Origin: Catellatospora paridis
GTDB taxonomy: Bacteria > Actinomycetota > Actinomycetes > Mycobacteriales > Micromonosporaceae
Assembly (NCBI RefSeq): GCF_009720365.1
Contig: NZ_ML769312.1
Coordinates: 620,001-684,000 of the forward strand
Reading direction: 5' to 3'
Length of the DNA: 64,000 nt
In this document: in pieces, positions 1-7,363 of the stretch
Numbering within the stretch: the first letter of the stretch is position 1
Layout: every line of letters begins with the position of its first letter
Made by a program: the position numbers and the translations under genes
The notes under the pieces: model-generated
What the model was told of the DNA's origin: nothing
The model's database searches: none
What the model saw: the letters and a program-made list of their open reading frames with translations, nothing else

Positions 1-140
1 TGCGGCACACCTTCGGCGACGACCTGCGCTACGGCTCCAGCTCGGTCACCCTGCTCGCGATCGGCCCCGACCTGGTCCGCTACGACTTCGCGGCCGTGCC
101 GGACGAGCCCGGCCCGGTGGCCCTCACCCGGATCGTTTAG
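1..140 (+). CDS. C-terminal end of an unidentified protein (partial)
   Basis: The reading frame is open from the window edge and stops at TAG 138-140, giving the last 45 residues of a protein that starts upstream. The tail ends VALTRIV and has no motif I can assign. It lies upstream of and co-directional with the SRPBCC/ArsR pair, but about 126 nt with an operator separates them, so it is probably a different transcription unit. The function cannot be judged from this fragment. Confidence 0.6.
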   Translation, partial: RHTFGDDLRYGSSSVTLLAIGPDLVRYDFAAVPDEPGPVALTRIV

Positions 141-180
141 GCCACGACCTGTCCCGGAGGCATACCGCTGGTCGCGGACA

Positions 181-238
181 ATGTGCAACTTGCGGGTTGC
201 GCCTTGAAAGCTGATGTGCAACTCTGGAGTTGCACATC
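181..238. promoter_or_regulatory. Tandem palindromic operator for the downstream ArsR-family repressor
   Basis: A perfect inverted repeat with 12-bp arms and a 2-bp centre occupies 213-238 (GATGTGCAACTC, TG, GAGTTGCACATC). A degenerate copy of the same motif (ATGTGCAAC then GTTGCGC) lies at 181-203, about three helical turns upstream. They sit just ahead of the SRPBCC/ArsR operon. ArsR-type repressors paired with SRPBCC genes commonly autoregulate through such ATGTGCAAC/GTTGCACAT sites, so autoregulation is inferred. Confidence 0.75.
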
Positions 239-266
239 AAGTCGACGGCGTTGAAGGAGTCTGCTC

Positions 267-713
267 ATGAGTGAGGACCGGATCGAACGCGAGACCCTGA
301 TCGAGGCGTCCCTGGAGCGGGTCTGGTCGCTGGTCGCCCAGCCCGGGTTCTGGGTGGCCGACAAGGCGAGCCTGCCCGGCACCGTGGCCGTGGCGGGGGA
401 GTCGATGATCGCGAAGAACCCCCATCACGGCGACTTCCCGGTCCGCGTGGAGAAGGTCGACCCGCCGCACTACCTCGCCTACCGCTGGGCCAGCGCCTTC
501 CCGGGCGAGGAGCTACGCGACGACAACAGCACCCTGGTCGAGTTCACGCTGACCGCGGAGGGCGCGAAGACGCGCCTGCGCGTGGTGGAGAGCGGCTTCG
601 CGGCGCTGGCCGCGCCCGAGGAGCAGCGCAGCGGCGCATTCCGGGACAACTCCGGCGGCTGGCCGCTGGAGCTGGAGGCGCTCAAGGCACGGGCGGAAGA
701 ATCCTCCGTGTGA
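267..713 (+). CDS. SRPBCC (AHSA1-like) domain protein
   Basis: This 148-aa protein has the SRPBCC/AHSA1 pattern: an N-terminal ETLIEASLERVWSLVAQP segment (strand then helix), central beta strands with HYLAYRW, and a C-terminal helix with GGWPLELEALKARAE. The family forms a helix-grip hydrophobic cavity; the ligand here is unknown. The ATG at 267 is preceded by GAAGGAG at a good distance. The stop overlaps the start of the ArsR regulator by 4 nt, so the two are translationally coupled. SRPBCC/ArsR pairs are common in actinobacteria and usually form a self-repressed unit, which fits the operator at 181-238. Confidence 0.85.
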   Translation: MSEDRIERETLIEASLERVWSLVAQPGFWVADKASLPGTVAVAGESMIAKNPHHGDFPVRVEKVDPPHYLAYRWASAFPGEELRDDNSTLVEFTLTAEGAKTRLRVVESGFAALAAPEEQRSGAFRDNSGGWPLELEALKARAEESSV

Positions 714-1090
714 CAGACGAGCACCGCGGCGACACCTCGCCCGTCGACGGCGTGCTGGCCGCGCTGGCCGACCCGACCCGGCGACAGCTGCTCGACCTGC
801 TCGCCGAGCTGGGCGAGGTGACCGCGACGACACTCGCCGAGCACCTGCCCGTATCGCGGCAGGCGGTGGTCAAACACCTCGCCGTGCTGGACGCCGCCGG
901 GCTGGTCGGCGGCCACCGCGCCGGGCGCGAGGTGCGGTACGCGGTGCGGCCCGCGGCGCTGAACACGACGGCGCGGTGGATGGCCGCGCTCGCCTCCGAC
1001 TGGGATCGCCGCCTGGCGACCATCAAACGCCTCGCCGAAGCGGCGGAGCAGGAAGCGGCCGCGGGGGAGGTCGAACCCGGCGGAGCCTGA
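710..1090 (+). CDS. ArsR-family winged-helix transcriptional regulator
   Basis: This 126-aa protein has a classic ArsR/SdpR helix-turn-helix: ALADPTRRQLLDLLAE, then TTLAEHLPVSRQAVVKHLAVL as helices 3-4 (recognition helix SRQAVVKHL), then the wing GREVRYAV around residues 66-75. I see no ELCVCD-like metal-binding motif, so it is probably not a metal sensor. It starts at GTG 710, overlapping the SRPBCC stop. It probably binds the tandem palindrome upstream of its operon and represses it. The C-terminal tail (EAAEQEAAAGEVEPGGA) is low complexity. Confidence 0.9.
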   Translation: MTDEHRGDTSPVDGVLAALADPTRRQLLDLLAELGEVTATTLAEHLPVSRQAVVKHLAVLDAAGLVGGHRAGREVRYAVRPAALNTTARWMAALASDWDRRLATIKRLAEAAEQEAAAGEVEPGGA

Positions 1091-1107
1091 ACGGGGGGAG
1101 GAGCACG

Positions 1108-1788
1108 ATGCGACTCCGGCACGCGGTGACGGCGGTGACGCTCGGGCTCGCCGTCGCCGGCTGGGTCCTGATGATCCGGCTCATGGACGGCATGGACCTC
1201 GGCCCGGCGACCCCGCTCGGCCCGTTCGCGTTCTTCGTCGCCGGATGGGCGTCGATGATCGCGGCGATGATGCTGCCGGGCGCGGTTCCGGCGGTCGTGC
1301 GCCGGGTGCGCGACGGCGGCGGCGTAGGCGCGGCGGCGCTGTTCGTCGCCGCGTACCTCGGAGTCTGGACGCTCGTCGGGGTAGTCGTCTTCGCGCTGTA
1401 CCGGCCGCACGGGCCGGTCGCCGCGGGCGTCCTCGTGATCGCGGCCGGCGCCTACGAGCTGACGCCGGTCAAGCGGCACTTCCGGCGGCGGTGCGGCGAG
1501 AGCGGGCACTCCGGGTTCGGGTACGGGCTGCACTGCGTCGGGTCGAGCATCGGGCTGATGCTCGTGCTGGTCGCGGTCGGGCTCATGAGCATCGGCTGGA
1601 TGTGTGTGATCACCGCGCTGTGCCTGGCGCAGAAGCTGCTGGCCGCGCGGGCCGGCGTCGACGTGCCGCTGGCACTGGCGGTCGTGGCGCTCGGCGTTGT
1701 GATCATGGCCGCGCCCGGGTTCGTTCCAGGGTTTCACCCGCCGGCGTCTCCCCTGGACGGCGGCGGCCACCACCACTCGCACCACTGA
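1108..1788 (+). CDS. DUF2182 multi-pass membrane protein
   Basis: A 226-aa polytopic membrane protein with about six hydrophobic segments. It shows DUF2182 landmarks: WASMIAAMMLPGAVPAV in the second segment, YELTPVKRHFRRRC in the central loop, then GLHCVGSSIGLM and SIGWMCVITALCLAQKL. DUF2182 proteins are predicted metal-binding membrane proteins of unknown function. Many relatives have a Cys-Cys pair where this one has Ser-Ser (CVGSS), while its C terminus ends in a His cluster (GGGHHHSHH) that could bind metal. The start is ATG 1108 behind a GGGGGGAGGAG ribosome-binding site, 17 nt after the ArsR gene. It probably belongs to the same operon as its neighbours. Confidence 0.8.
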   Translation: MRLRHAVTAVTLGLAVAGWVLMIRLMDGMDLGPATPLGPFAFFVAGWASMIAAMMLPGAVPAVVRRVRDGGGVGAAALFVAAYLGVWTLVGVVVFALYRPHGPVAAGVLVIAAGAYELTPVKRHFRRRCGESGHSGFGYGLHCVGSSIGLMLVLVAVGLMSIGWMCVITALCLAQKLLAARAGVDVPLALAVVALGVVIMAAPGFVPGFHPPASPLDGGGHHHSHH

Positions 1789-1809
1789 CGACAGATGAGG
1801 TGAGCAACG

Positions 1810-2577
1810 ATGATCGATCACAAGACAGGGACCAGGCAGGAATGGCTCTCGGCCCGGCTGGACCTGCTGGCCGCGGAGAAGGAGCTGACCCGGCGCAGCG
1901 ACGAGGTGGCGCGGCAGCGGCAGGACCTGCCATGGGTACGCGTCGACAAGGAGTACCGCTTCGCGACCGACGACGGCGACGCCTCGCTGGCCGACCTGTT
2001 CGCAGGACGCTCGCAGCTGCTCGTGTACCACTTCATGTTCGGCCCCGAATACGAGGCGGGCTGCCCGTCCTGCTCGGCGATCGCGGACGGCTTCGACGGT
2101 TCGGTCGTCCACCTCGCCAACCACGACGTGACCCTGTGCGCCGTGTCGCAGGCTCCGTTGGCGAAGCTCCAGGACTACAAGAAGCGCATGGGCTGGAACT
2201 TCCCGTGGGCGTCGTCGTTCGGCGGCGAGTTCAACCATGACTTCCACGTGACGCACACGAAGGAGGAGTGGCAGTCGGGGGCGGTCGACTACAACTTCCG
2301 CTCGATGGACGTGCGGCCGTCGCCGACGGGCGAGGAGCTGCCGTTCCTGAACAAGATCGCGTCGTCGGTCGGCGTGGACTGGCCGACCTACCGGCAGCAG
2401 GGGCCGGGCATGAGCGCGTTCGTGTTGGACGACGGGGCCGTCTACCACACCTACTCGACGTACGAGCGGGGCGTGGACGCGCTCTGGGGCATGTACCAGT
2501 GGCTCGACCGCGCGCCGCTCGGCCGCAACGAGGACGGTTTCTGGTGGCGCCGCCATGACGAGTACGACAAGCAGTGA
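1810..2577 (+). CDS. DUF899 thioredoxin-like protein
   Basis: A 255-aa protein of the DUF899 family (predicted dithiol-disulfide oxidoreductase with a thioredoxin-like fold). The N-terminal helix (EWLSARLDLLAAEKELTRR) and the YRF...DLFAGRSQLLVYHFMF strand are typical. The CxxC-type site is GCPSCSAIAD near residue 83, followed by HDVTLCAVSQAPL. The C-terminal half carries the aromatic DDGAVYHTYSTYERG segment usual for the family. ATG 1810 has GAGGTGAG upstream and lies 21 nt after the DUF2182 gene, so the SRPBCC, ArsR, DUF2182 and DUF899 genes may form one operon ending at the hairpin 2607-2646. The substrate is unknown. Confidence 0.85.
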   Translation: MIDHKTGTRQEWLSARLDLLAAEKELTRRSDEVARQRQDLPWVRVDKEYRFATDDGDASLADLFAGRSQLLVYHFMFGPEYEAGCPSCSAIADGFDGSVVHLANHDVTLCAVSQAPLAKLQDYKKRMGWNFPWASSFGGEFNHDFHVTHTKEEWQSGAVDYNFRSMDVRPSPTGEELPFLNKIASSVGVDWPTYRQQGPGMSAFVLDDGAVYHTYSTYERGVDALWGMYQWLDRAPLGRNEDGFWWRRHDEYDKQ

Positions 2578-2606
2578 TGGTCGAGCGGGCTGCCGACTGA
2601 CGGGGG

Positions 2607-2646
2607 AGCGCGGCCGGGCCGGTGACGACACCGGCCCGGCCGCGCT
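2607..2646. terminator. Bidirectional hairpin terminator
   Basis: Perfect inverted repeat with 18-bp GC-rich arms (2607-2624 and 2629-2646) and a 4-nt ACGA loop, without a U tract. It sits between the convergent DUF899 and GNAT gene ends. Confidence 0.8.
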
Positions 2647-2662
2647 GGTCGTCGGGCCGGAC

Positions 2663-3571
2663 CTACGCGGCGTTCGGGCCGGGCAGCGTGCCCAGGCAGG
2701 ACCATTGGACGGTGACGGGCCGGTAGCCCAGGCGGGCGTTGACGGCGAGCATCGGCGCGTTGGACTCGTCGTTGGAGGTGTAGGCGGCCGTCACGCCACC
2801 GGCGGCGGCCCGGTGCAGCGCCACCGTCTTCGCCAGCCGGGCCAGGCCGCGGCCCCGGTGCTCGGGCAGCGTCGCGGTCATGTCCGACCACATCCGCTCC
2901 CCATCGCGCTTGACCAGCGTGAACGCCACGATCTGCCCCCCGTCGACGGCGGCGACGCTGGCGTCCTTGTCCAGGCCGAGGTTGTCCCACACCTCGTAGC
3001 GCCAGGTGTCGAAGGAGACCTCGTCGGAGGGCACGTCGCCGGGCTCGTCGGAGCTGGCCGCGACGTACGCCGTGTAGAGCACGTGTTCGTCCAGCCCGGA
3101 CAGCGGCACCACGGTGACGCCGGGCGGCGCGGCCGGGGCGGGCGGGGCGAGCCGGGTCTCCAGCATCGAGTAGCGCAGCTCGCGGCTCGGTGTGAAGCCG
3201 CGGCCGCGGGCGAAGTCCAGCGACTCCTCCTGCGCCCAGGCGCGCACCCGCTGCACGCCCAGCTCGGACAGGTGCCGGGCGGCGGCGTCGAACAGCAGCC
3301 TGCCCGCGCCCTGGCGGCGGTGCGCGGGGTGCACGTGCAGCAGCGAGATCTCGCCGAAGTCGGCCTCGGAGGTGGTGATGTTGCGGAACGCCGAGGTCCA
3401 GCCGACGAGCTGCCCGCCGTCCTCGACCACGAACGCGGTCCAGTCGCCGGCCGGCGGCTCGGCGATCATCTGCCGCGTGGACGCGACCCCGCGCACGAGG
3501 TACGGATACACCTCGGCACGCAGGGCGACCACGGCCGCGGCGTCGTCGGGTTGGGCGGTGCGAATTCTCAT
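2663..3571 (-). CDS. Tandem-domain GNAT N-acetyltransferase
   Basis: A 302-aa protein with two GNAT folds. The N-terminal domain carries the acetyl-CoA loop HVHPAHRRQGAGRLLFDAA (residues about 90-110). The C-terminal domain has ATLPEHRGRGLARLAK around residue 230, followed by NDESNAPMLAVNARLGYRP. Double GNAT proteins of this type in actinomycetes include MshD-like and unassigned acetyltransferases; the acceptor here is unknown. I chose ATG 3571 (MRIRTAQP) because AAGGA lies just upstream; an upstream ATG at 3607 would add 12 residues with no ribosome-binding site. It converges on the DUF899 gene. Confidence 0.85.
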   Translation of the reverse strand: MRIRTAQPDDAAAVVALRAEVYPYLVRGVASTRQMIAEPPAGDWTAFVVEDGGQLVGWTSAFRNITTSEADFGEISLLHVHPAHRRQGAGRLLFDAAARHLSELGVQRVRAWAQEESLDFARGRGFTPSRELRYSMLETRLAPPAPAAPPGVTVVPLSGLDEHVLYTAYVAASSDEPGDVPSDEVSFDTWRYEVWDNLGLDKDASVAAVDGGQIVAFTLVKRDGERMWSDMTATLPEHRGRGLARLAKTVALHRAAAGGVTAAYTSNDESNAPMLAVNARLGYRPVTVQWSCLGTLPGPNAA

Positions 3572-3642
3572 CCGGCCATCCTTTCCTGGCCGCGCCATGA
3601 TCATCAAATGGTTTGCGGCCGATGCGGCGAGCCACGAGGGGC

Positions 3643-3648
3643 TAGCCT
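3643..3648 (+). promoter_or_regulatory. -10 element of a leaderless promoter (DUF4184 gene)
   Basis: TAGCCT ends 6 nt before GTG 3655, which has no ribosome-binding site; transcription probably starts at the start codon. Confidence 0.55.
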
Positions 3649-3654
3649 GCGGCG

Positions 3655-4371
3655 GTGCCGCTGACGTTCCCCTCGCATGCCGCCTTGCCGCTGCCGCTGA
3701 AACTGTGGCGTCCCCGCTGGTTCGACGGCGTGGCGCTGACGGTCGGGGCGGCCTCGCCCGATCTCGCGTACGCCCTGGACGGTTCGGGCCTGCCCGTGTT
3801 CCCGCTGTCGCACCAGTGGCCCGGCGTGGTGCTGTTCTGCCTGCCGGTGACGCTGGTCGGCGCGCTGCTGGTGCGCCGGGCCGCGGCCGTGGTCGCCGCG
3901 CACCTGCCCCGTCGGCCCGCGGTTTTGGCGCTGCACGATTACGGCGTGCTCGGCACGACGCGGCCCGCGCTCGTGGTCACCGTCGGGTCGGCGCTGCTCG
4001 CCGCCGCGAGCCACCTGGTCTGGGACCAGCTCACCGGGCCCCTGCCCGTGCTCGACTACGCGTCCTCCGCGGGTGGAGCGCTGGCAGCGCTGGCACTGGC
4101 CGTGCACGTGGGCCGCCACCGCCTGCTGCGGGCGTGGCACGGCGCGCCACCGGACCGGCCGGTGCGGCCGGGACTGTTCTGGTCCGTCGCCGGCACGGTC
4201 ACCGCGGCCTGCGCGGTGGTCGCGGCACAGCTGCCCGGGGCTTTCCTGCCGCACACCACAGGCGCGCGCCTGCTGCTCGGCCTCGCGCTCGGTCTCGGCG
4301 CCGCGGCCGCGGCGACCGCCCTCGTGCCATCACGGCCGAGCGCGGTCGATCCGGCGCCGGCGATCGACTGA
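3655..4371 (+). CDS. DUF4184 family membrane protein
   Basis: This 238-aa protein begins MPLTFPSHAALPLPLKLW, the hallmark start of DUF4184 proteins, followed by an ASPDLAYAL segment and about five or six hydrophobic helices. The conserved GSALLAAASHLVWDQLT contains the His typical of the family, which is distantly reminiscent of membrane hydrolases that keep metal ligands at helix ends. No biochemical role is known. The GTG start follows a -10 hexamer by 6 nt and lacks a ribosome-binding site, so the mRNA is probably leaderless. The gene converges on the S4-domain gene. Confidence 0.8.
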   Translation: MPLTFPSHAALPLPLKLWRPRWFDGVALTVGAASPDLAYALDGSGLPVFPLSHQWPGVVLFCLPVTLVGALLVRRAAAVVAAHLPRRPAVLALHDYGVLGTTRPALVVTVGSALLAAASHLVWDQLTGPLPVLDYASSAGGALAALALAVHVGRHRLLRAWHGAPPDRPVRPGLFWSVAGTVTAACAVVAAQLPGAFLPHTTGARLLLGLALGLGAAAAATALVPSRPSAVDPAPAID

Positions 4372-4388
4372 CCGCCGCGCGGACGGGC

Positions 4389-4595
4389 TCAGGCGACGCG
4401 CAGGCTCTCGCCGTCGATGACGACCACGTCGCCGCGGTGCAGCTGGCGGCCGCGGCGCACCTCGACCTCGCCGTTCACGGTCACCTCACCGGCGGTGATG
4501 CGCAGCTTCGCCTCACCACCGGTCTCGATCGCGGAGGCGAGCTTCAGGAACTGGCCCAGGCGGATCATGTCATCACGGATCGGTACGTCGGTCAC
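4389..4595 (-). CDS. S4-domain RNA-binding protein (YbcJ/YaaA type)
   Basis: A small protein of 68 aa consisting almost entirely of an S4 RNA-binding domain: IRLGQFLKLASAI, then GGEAKLRITAGEVTVNGEVEVRRGRQLHRGDVV. Single-domain S4 proteins such as YbcJ and YaaA bind structured RNA; the target is unknown. I chose GTG 4595 (VTDVPIRDD) because GAGGGAAG lies 8-9 nt upstream. An in-frame ATG at 4634 would add 13 residues without family support. It stands alone between convergent and co-directional neighbours. Confidence 0.8.
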   Translation of the reverse strand: MTDVPIRDDMIRLGQFLKLASAIETGGEAKLRITAGEVTVNGEVEVRRGRQLHRGDVVVIDGESLRVA

Positions 4596-4659
4596 GGTGC
4601 CATCTTCCCTCAGGGCCGGTCCGTCGATGTTCATCGGATGACACCGGTGTGGTGGGTCG

Positions 4660-5376
4660 TCAGCGGAGGTTCAGGCCGCCGTCCAGGAGGATGACCTCGC
4701 CGGTCAGGTAGGAGTTGCCGATCACCGCGGCGATGAGGTCGGCGACGTCCGACGGCTGGGCCGGGCGGCGCATGGGGCTGGCCGTGTTCCACAGCGCGTG
4801 CGCGTCGGTCCAGTCGGCGGTGAGCGGCGTGTCGACCAGCCCGGGAGCGACGGCGTTGACCCGCACGTCGGGGCCGAGGGCTGCGGCCAGCAGCTTGGTC
4901 ACGTGGTTGAGGGCCGCCTTGCTGGCGGCGTACGCGATCGAGCTGCCCTTCGGGCGGACGCCCGCGTGGCTGGTCACGTTCACGACGCAGCCGTTCGACT
5001 CGCGGAGCGCGGGCAGTGCCGCCGTGCACAGCAGCCAGGGCGCGATCAGGTTGACGTCGAGCAGCCGGCGCCAGTCGGCGGCGGTCAGCGCGTCCAGCTC
5101 CGCGTGCGGGACCGGCCAGCTGATGCCCGCGTTGTTCACCAGCACGTCGAGCCGGCCGTGCTCGGCCAGCACCCGCGGGACCAGCCCGGCCGCGGCCTCG
5201 TCGTCGGCCAGGTCGGCCTGCAGGTAGGTCCCGTCGAGCTCGGCGGCCAGCGCGGTCCCGGCCGCTCGGCTCGATCGCGAATGGACCACCACGGTCATCC
5301 CGTCGGCCGCCAGCCGCCGGGCGGTCGCCGCCCCGATCCCGGACGCCGAGCCGGTCACCAACGCCACCTTGTGCAT
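4660..5376 (-). CDS. Short-chain dehydrogenase/reductase (SDR)
   Basis: A 238-aa classical SDR. The NAD(P)-binding motif TGSASGIGAAT is at residues 8-18, NNAGIS is at about 86, and the catalytic set is complete, with Ser in VTSHAG and the YAASK box (AYAASKAALN). NAVAPGLVDTP follows the active site. It catalyses NAD(P)-dependent oxidation or reduction of an unknown alcohol or ketone. The start codon ATG 5376 sits 6 nt after a TAGGGT hexamer on the minus strand with no ribosome-binding site, which suggests a leaderless transcript. Its substrate cannot be inferred from the neighbours. Confidence 0.88.
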   Translation of the reverse strand: MHKVALVTGSASGIGAATARRLAADGMTVVVHSRSSRAAGTALAAELDGTYLQADLADDEAAAGLVPRVLAEHGRLDVLVNNAGISWPVPHAELDALTAADWRRLLDVNLIAPWLLCTAALPALRESNGCVVNVTSHAGVRPKGSSIAYAASKAALNHVTKLLAAALGPDVRVNAVAPGLVDTPLTADWTDAHALWNTASPMRRPAQPSDVADLIAAVIGNSYLTGEVILLDGGLNLR

Positions 5377-5382
5377 CCGGCC

Positions 5383-5388
5383 ACCCTA
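5383..5388 (-). promoter_or_regulatory. -10 element of a leaderless promoter (SDR gene)
   Basis: Read on the minus strand this is TAGGGT, ending 6 nt before ATG 5376. No ribosome-binding site is visible between them. Confidence 0.6.
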
Positions 5389-5495
5389 ACCAGCACCGCG
5401 ATCAGTCCCGGGGCACCCCGTTGCCGTCCCACGGCACGCCGTCAGACCGCAGTCAACGCGCGCAGTGCCGCCAGTCCGGCGTCACCGACCGGCCG

Positions 5496-6593
5496 TCAGC
5501 TCGCGCTGAGGAAGGTACGCAGCGCCTGGTGGTAGGGCATGATCGACGTCAGGTCCGCGTACTCGTCGGGGCCGTGCAGGCCCGCGCCGCCGATGCCGAA
5601 GATCACCGCGTCGATGCCGCGCTGGGAGTAGAAGCGCCCGTCGGCCGCGCCGTGCTTGCGCAGGAACCCGGCCGGGTAGCCCTGCGCCTGTGCCGCTTGC
5701 TGCAGGGCCCGCACCTCGGGCCGGTCCCGGTCGGCGTGGTGCGGGGCGTCGGCGTGCTCGACCGCCACCGTGATGCCCGGCCCGCATATCTCGCCCAGGT
5801 GCGCGGCGATCTGCGCGGCGGTGCGCCCGTCGAAGCCGGGCTCGCCGGGCGGGAAGCGGATGTCCAGCCAGGCCTCGGCCAGCGCCGGGACCTGGTTGAA
5901 CGCCGTGTTCGGGGTGTCCAGCCGGGCCAGGTTCACCGTCGTCGCCCAGGCCTCCGCGGCCGGCAGCGGATACGCCGCGTGCAGGGCTCGGACCGCCTCC
6001 GTCAGCCGCAGCAGCGCGTTGTCGCCCTGCCACGGGTAAGCGCTGTGCGCGGCCCGGCCGGTCGCGGTCAGCCGGGCCTGCAGGATGCCCTTCGAGTCGG
6101 TGACGATCTCCAGCCCGCTGAACTCGCCGATGACCACGAACTGCCCGGTGACGCCCTGTTCCAGCTGGTGCAGGGTGCCGTTGCGCCCGCCGATCTCCTC
6201 GTCGGTGACCAGCTGCAACGCCAGCGGGTACGGCAGCGTCGGGGCGAGTTCGGCGAACACGTGCGCCATCACCAGCGCGGAGATCTTCATGTCCTGGGCG
6301 CCGCGGGCGTACAGGCGCTCGCCCTCGCGGCGTGGCGTGAACTGCTCCGGCGCGGCGGGCACCACGTCGAGGTGGCCGTTGAGGATCACCCGGAACGCCG
6401 GCCGGCCCGCGCCGGTGTCGCGGTAGAGCAGCGCGCTCGGCTTGCCCGCGGACTCGAACCGCTCCACGGCGAAGCCCGGCCCGACCGCGTCGAGGACGAG
6501 GTCCAGCGCGCGGTGCAGCTGGTCGGGACGGTCGGCGGTCGACGGCACGGCGAGCAGCTCCTCGGCCGTACGCAGAAAGGGCTCCAGCTCCAC
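5496..6593 (-). CDS. M20 family metallopeptidase / deacylase
   Basis: A 365-aa member of the M20/M25/M40 peptidases. Metal-binding landmarks are NGHLDVVP (His and Asp), ARGAQDMK (bridging Asp), TDEEIGG (catalytic Glu pair), and a C-terminal GAGLHGPDEYADL carrying the last His. A lid/dimerisation domain lies between (SKGILQARLTATGRAAHSAYPWQG). The family hydrolyses dipeptides, N-acyl amino acids or related amides with two zinc ions; the precise substrate is unknown. I chose GTG 6593 (VELEPFLRTAEE), preceded by an AGGA; longer in-frame starts upstream overlap the divergent MOSC gene and have no homologous look. Confidence 0.88.
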   Translation of the reverse strand: MELEPFLRTAEELLAVPSTADRPDQLHRALDLVLDAVGPGFAVERFESAGKPSALLYRDTGAGRPAFRVILNGHLDVVPAAPEQFTPRREGERLYARGAQDMKISALVMAHVFAELAPTLPYPLALQLVTDEEIGGRNGTLHQLEQGVTGQFVVIGEFSGLEIVTDSKGILQARLTATGRAAHSAYPWQGDNALLRLTEAVRALHAAYPLPAAEAWATTVNLARLDTPNTAFNQVPALAEAWLDIRFPPGEPGFDGRTAAQIAAHLGEICGPGITVAVEHADAPHHADRDRPEVRALQQAAQAQGYPAGFLRKHGAADGRFYSQRGIDAVIFGIGGAGLHGPDEYADLTSIMPYHQALRTFLSAS

Positions 6594-6648
6594 CCCGCCA
6601 TCCTGCCGCACGCCGCCGCGCCGGGCATACTGCTGACGTGATCGGATC

Positions 6649-7353
6649 ATGATGGTCGGCACGATCGGGGAACTGCGCCGGTTCCCGGTCAAGTCGCTGC
6701 TCGGTGAGGTGCTCACCGAGGCGGTGGTGCAGCCGCGCGGGCTCGCCGGGGACCGCCGGTGGGCGGTGCGCGGCGCGGACGGCCGCTTCGGCAGCGGCAA
6801 GAGCACCCGCCGGTTCCGGCAGATGGACGGGCTGTTCCAGCTGGCGGCGCGCTACGAGGGTGCGGTGCCGGTGCTGCGCTTCCCGTCCGGGGCGCGGCTG
6901 CGCGGCGACGACCCGGCGGTGCACGCGGCGCTGAGCAGGCATGTCGGCGAGCCGGTGACGCTGACCGCCGAGGAGGACGTGTCGCACTTCGACGAGGGCC
7001 CGCTGCACGTGCTGACCACCGCCTCGCTGGGGCACCTGGGCGGGCTGCTCGGCGGGCCGGTCGACCCGCGGCGCTTCCGCGCCAACCTGCTGGTCGACGT
7101 GTCCGGCGCGCCCGCGCGGCTGGAGGACGGCTGGCCGGGCCGGACCCTGCACGTCGGCGACGAGGTGGTGCTGCGGGTGACCCGCCGGATGACCCGCTGC
7201 GTGATGGTCAACAACGCGCAGCAGGACCTGCCGCACGACGGCCGGATCCTGCGTGCCGTCGCCACCGCCGACGAGCTGACGTTCGGCGTGCTCGCCCATG
7301 TCGAGCGGGCGGGCACGGTCCGGTTCGGCGATCCTGTCGTACTGCGCCGATAG
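6649..7353 (+). CDS. MOSC domain-containing protein
   Basis: A 234-aa protein with the MOSC N-terminal beta-barrel (IGELRRFPVKSLLGE, QPRGLAGDRRWAV) followed by the MOSC domain with FRANLLVDV and TRRMTRCVMVNNAQQ; the conserved Cys of the MOSC active site is in CVMVNN. MOSC proteins bind molybdenum cofactor through this Cys, as in mARC and the sulfurase C-terminal domain, and are thought to reduce N-hydroxylated compounds or carry sulfur. It starts at ATG 6649 (6652 is also possible). The next gene starts 10 nt downstream. It is divergent from the M20 peptidase with a short intergenic region. Confidence 0.85.
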   Translation: MMVGTIGELRRFPVKSLLGEVLTEAVVQPRGLAGDRRWAVRGADGRFGSGKSTRRFRQMDGLFQLAARYEGAVPVLRFPSGARLRGDDPAVHAALSRHVGEPVTLTAEEDVSHFDEGPLHVLTTASLGHLGGLLGGPVDPRRFRANLLVDVSGAPARLEDGWPGRTLHVGDEVVLRVTRRMTRCVMVNNAQQDLPHDGRILRAVATADELTFGVLAHVERAGTVRFGDPVVLRR

Positions 7354-7356
7354 CAT
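7351..7356 (+). promoter_or_regulatory. -10 element of a leaderless promoter (winged-helix gene)
   Basis: TAGCAT overlaps the MOSC stop codon and ends 7 nt before ATG 7364, so the next gene may also have its own leaderless promoter. Confidence 0.45.
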
Positions 7357-7363
7357 CGCGGCG

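Noticed and set aside
682-2631. 649-aa minus-strand open frame
   Set aside because: Arg/Pro/His-rich composition and full antisense overlap with the ArsR, DUF2182 and DUF899 genes show it is a high-GC shadow frame.
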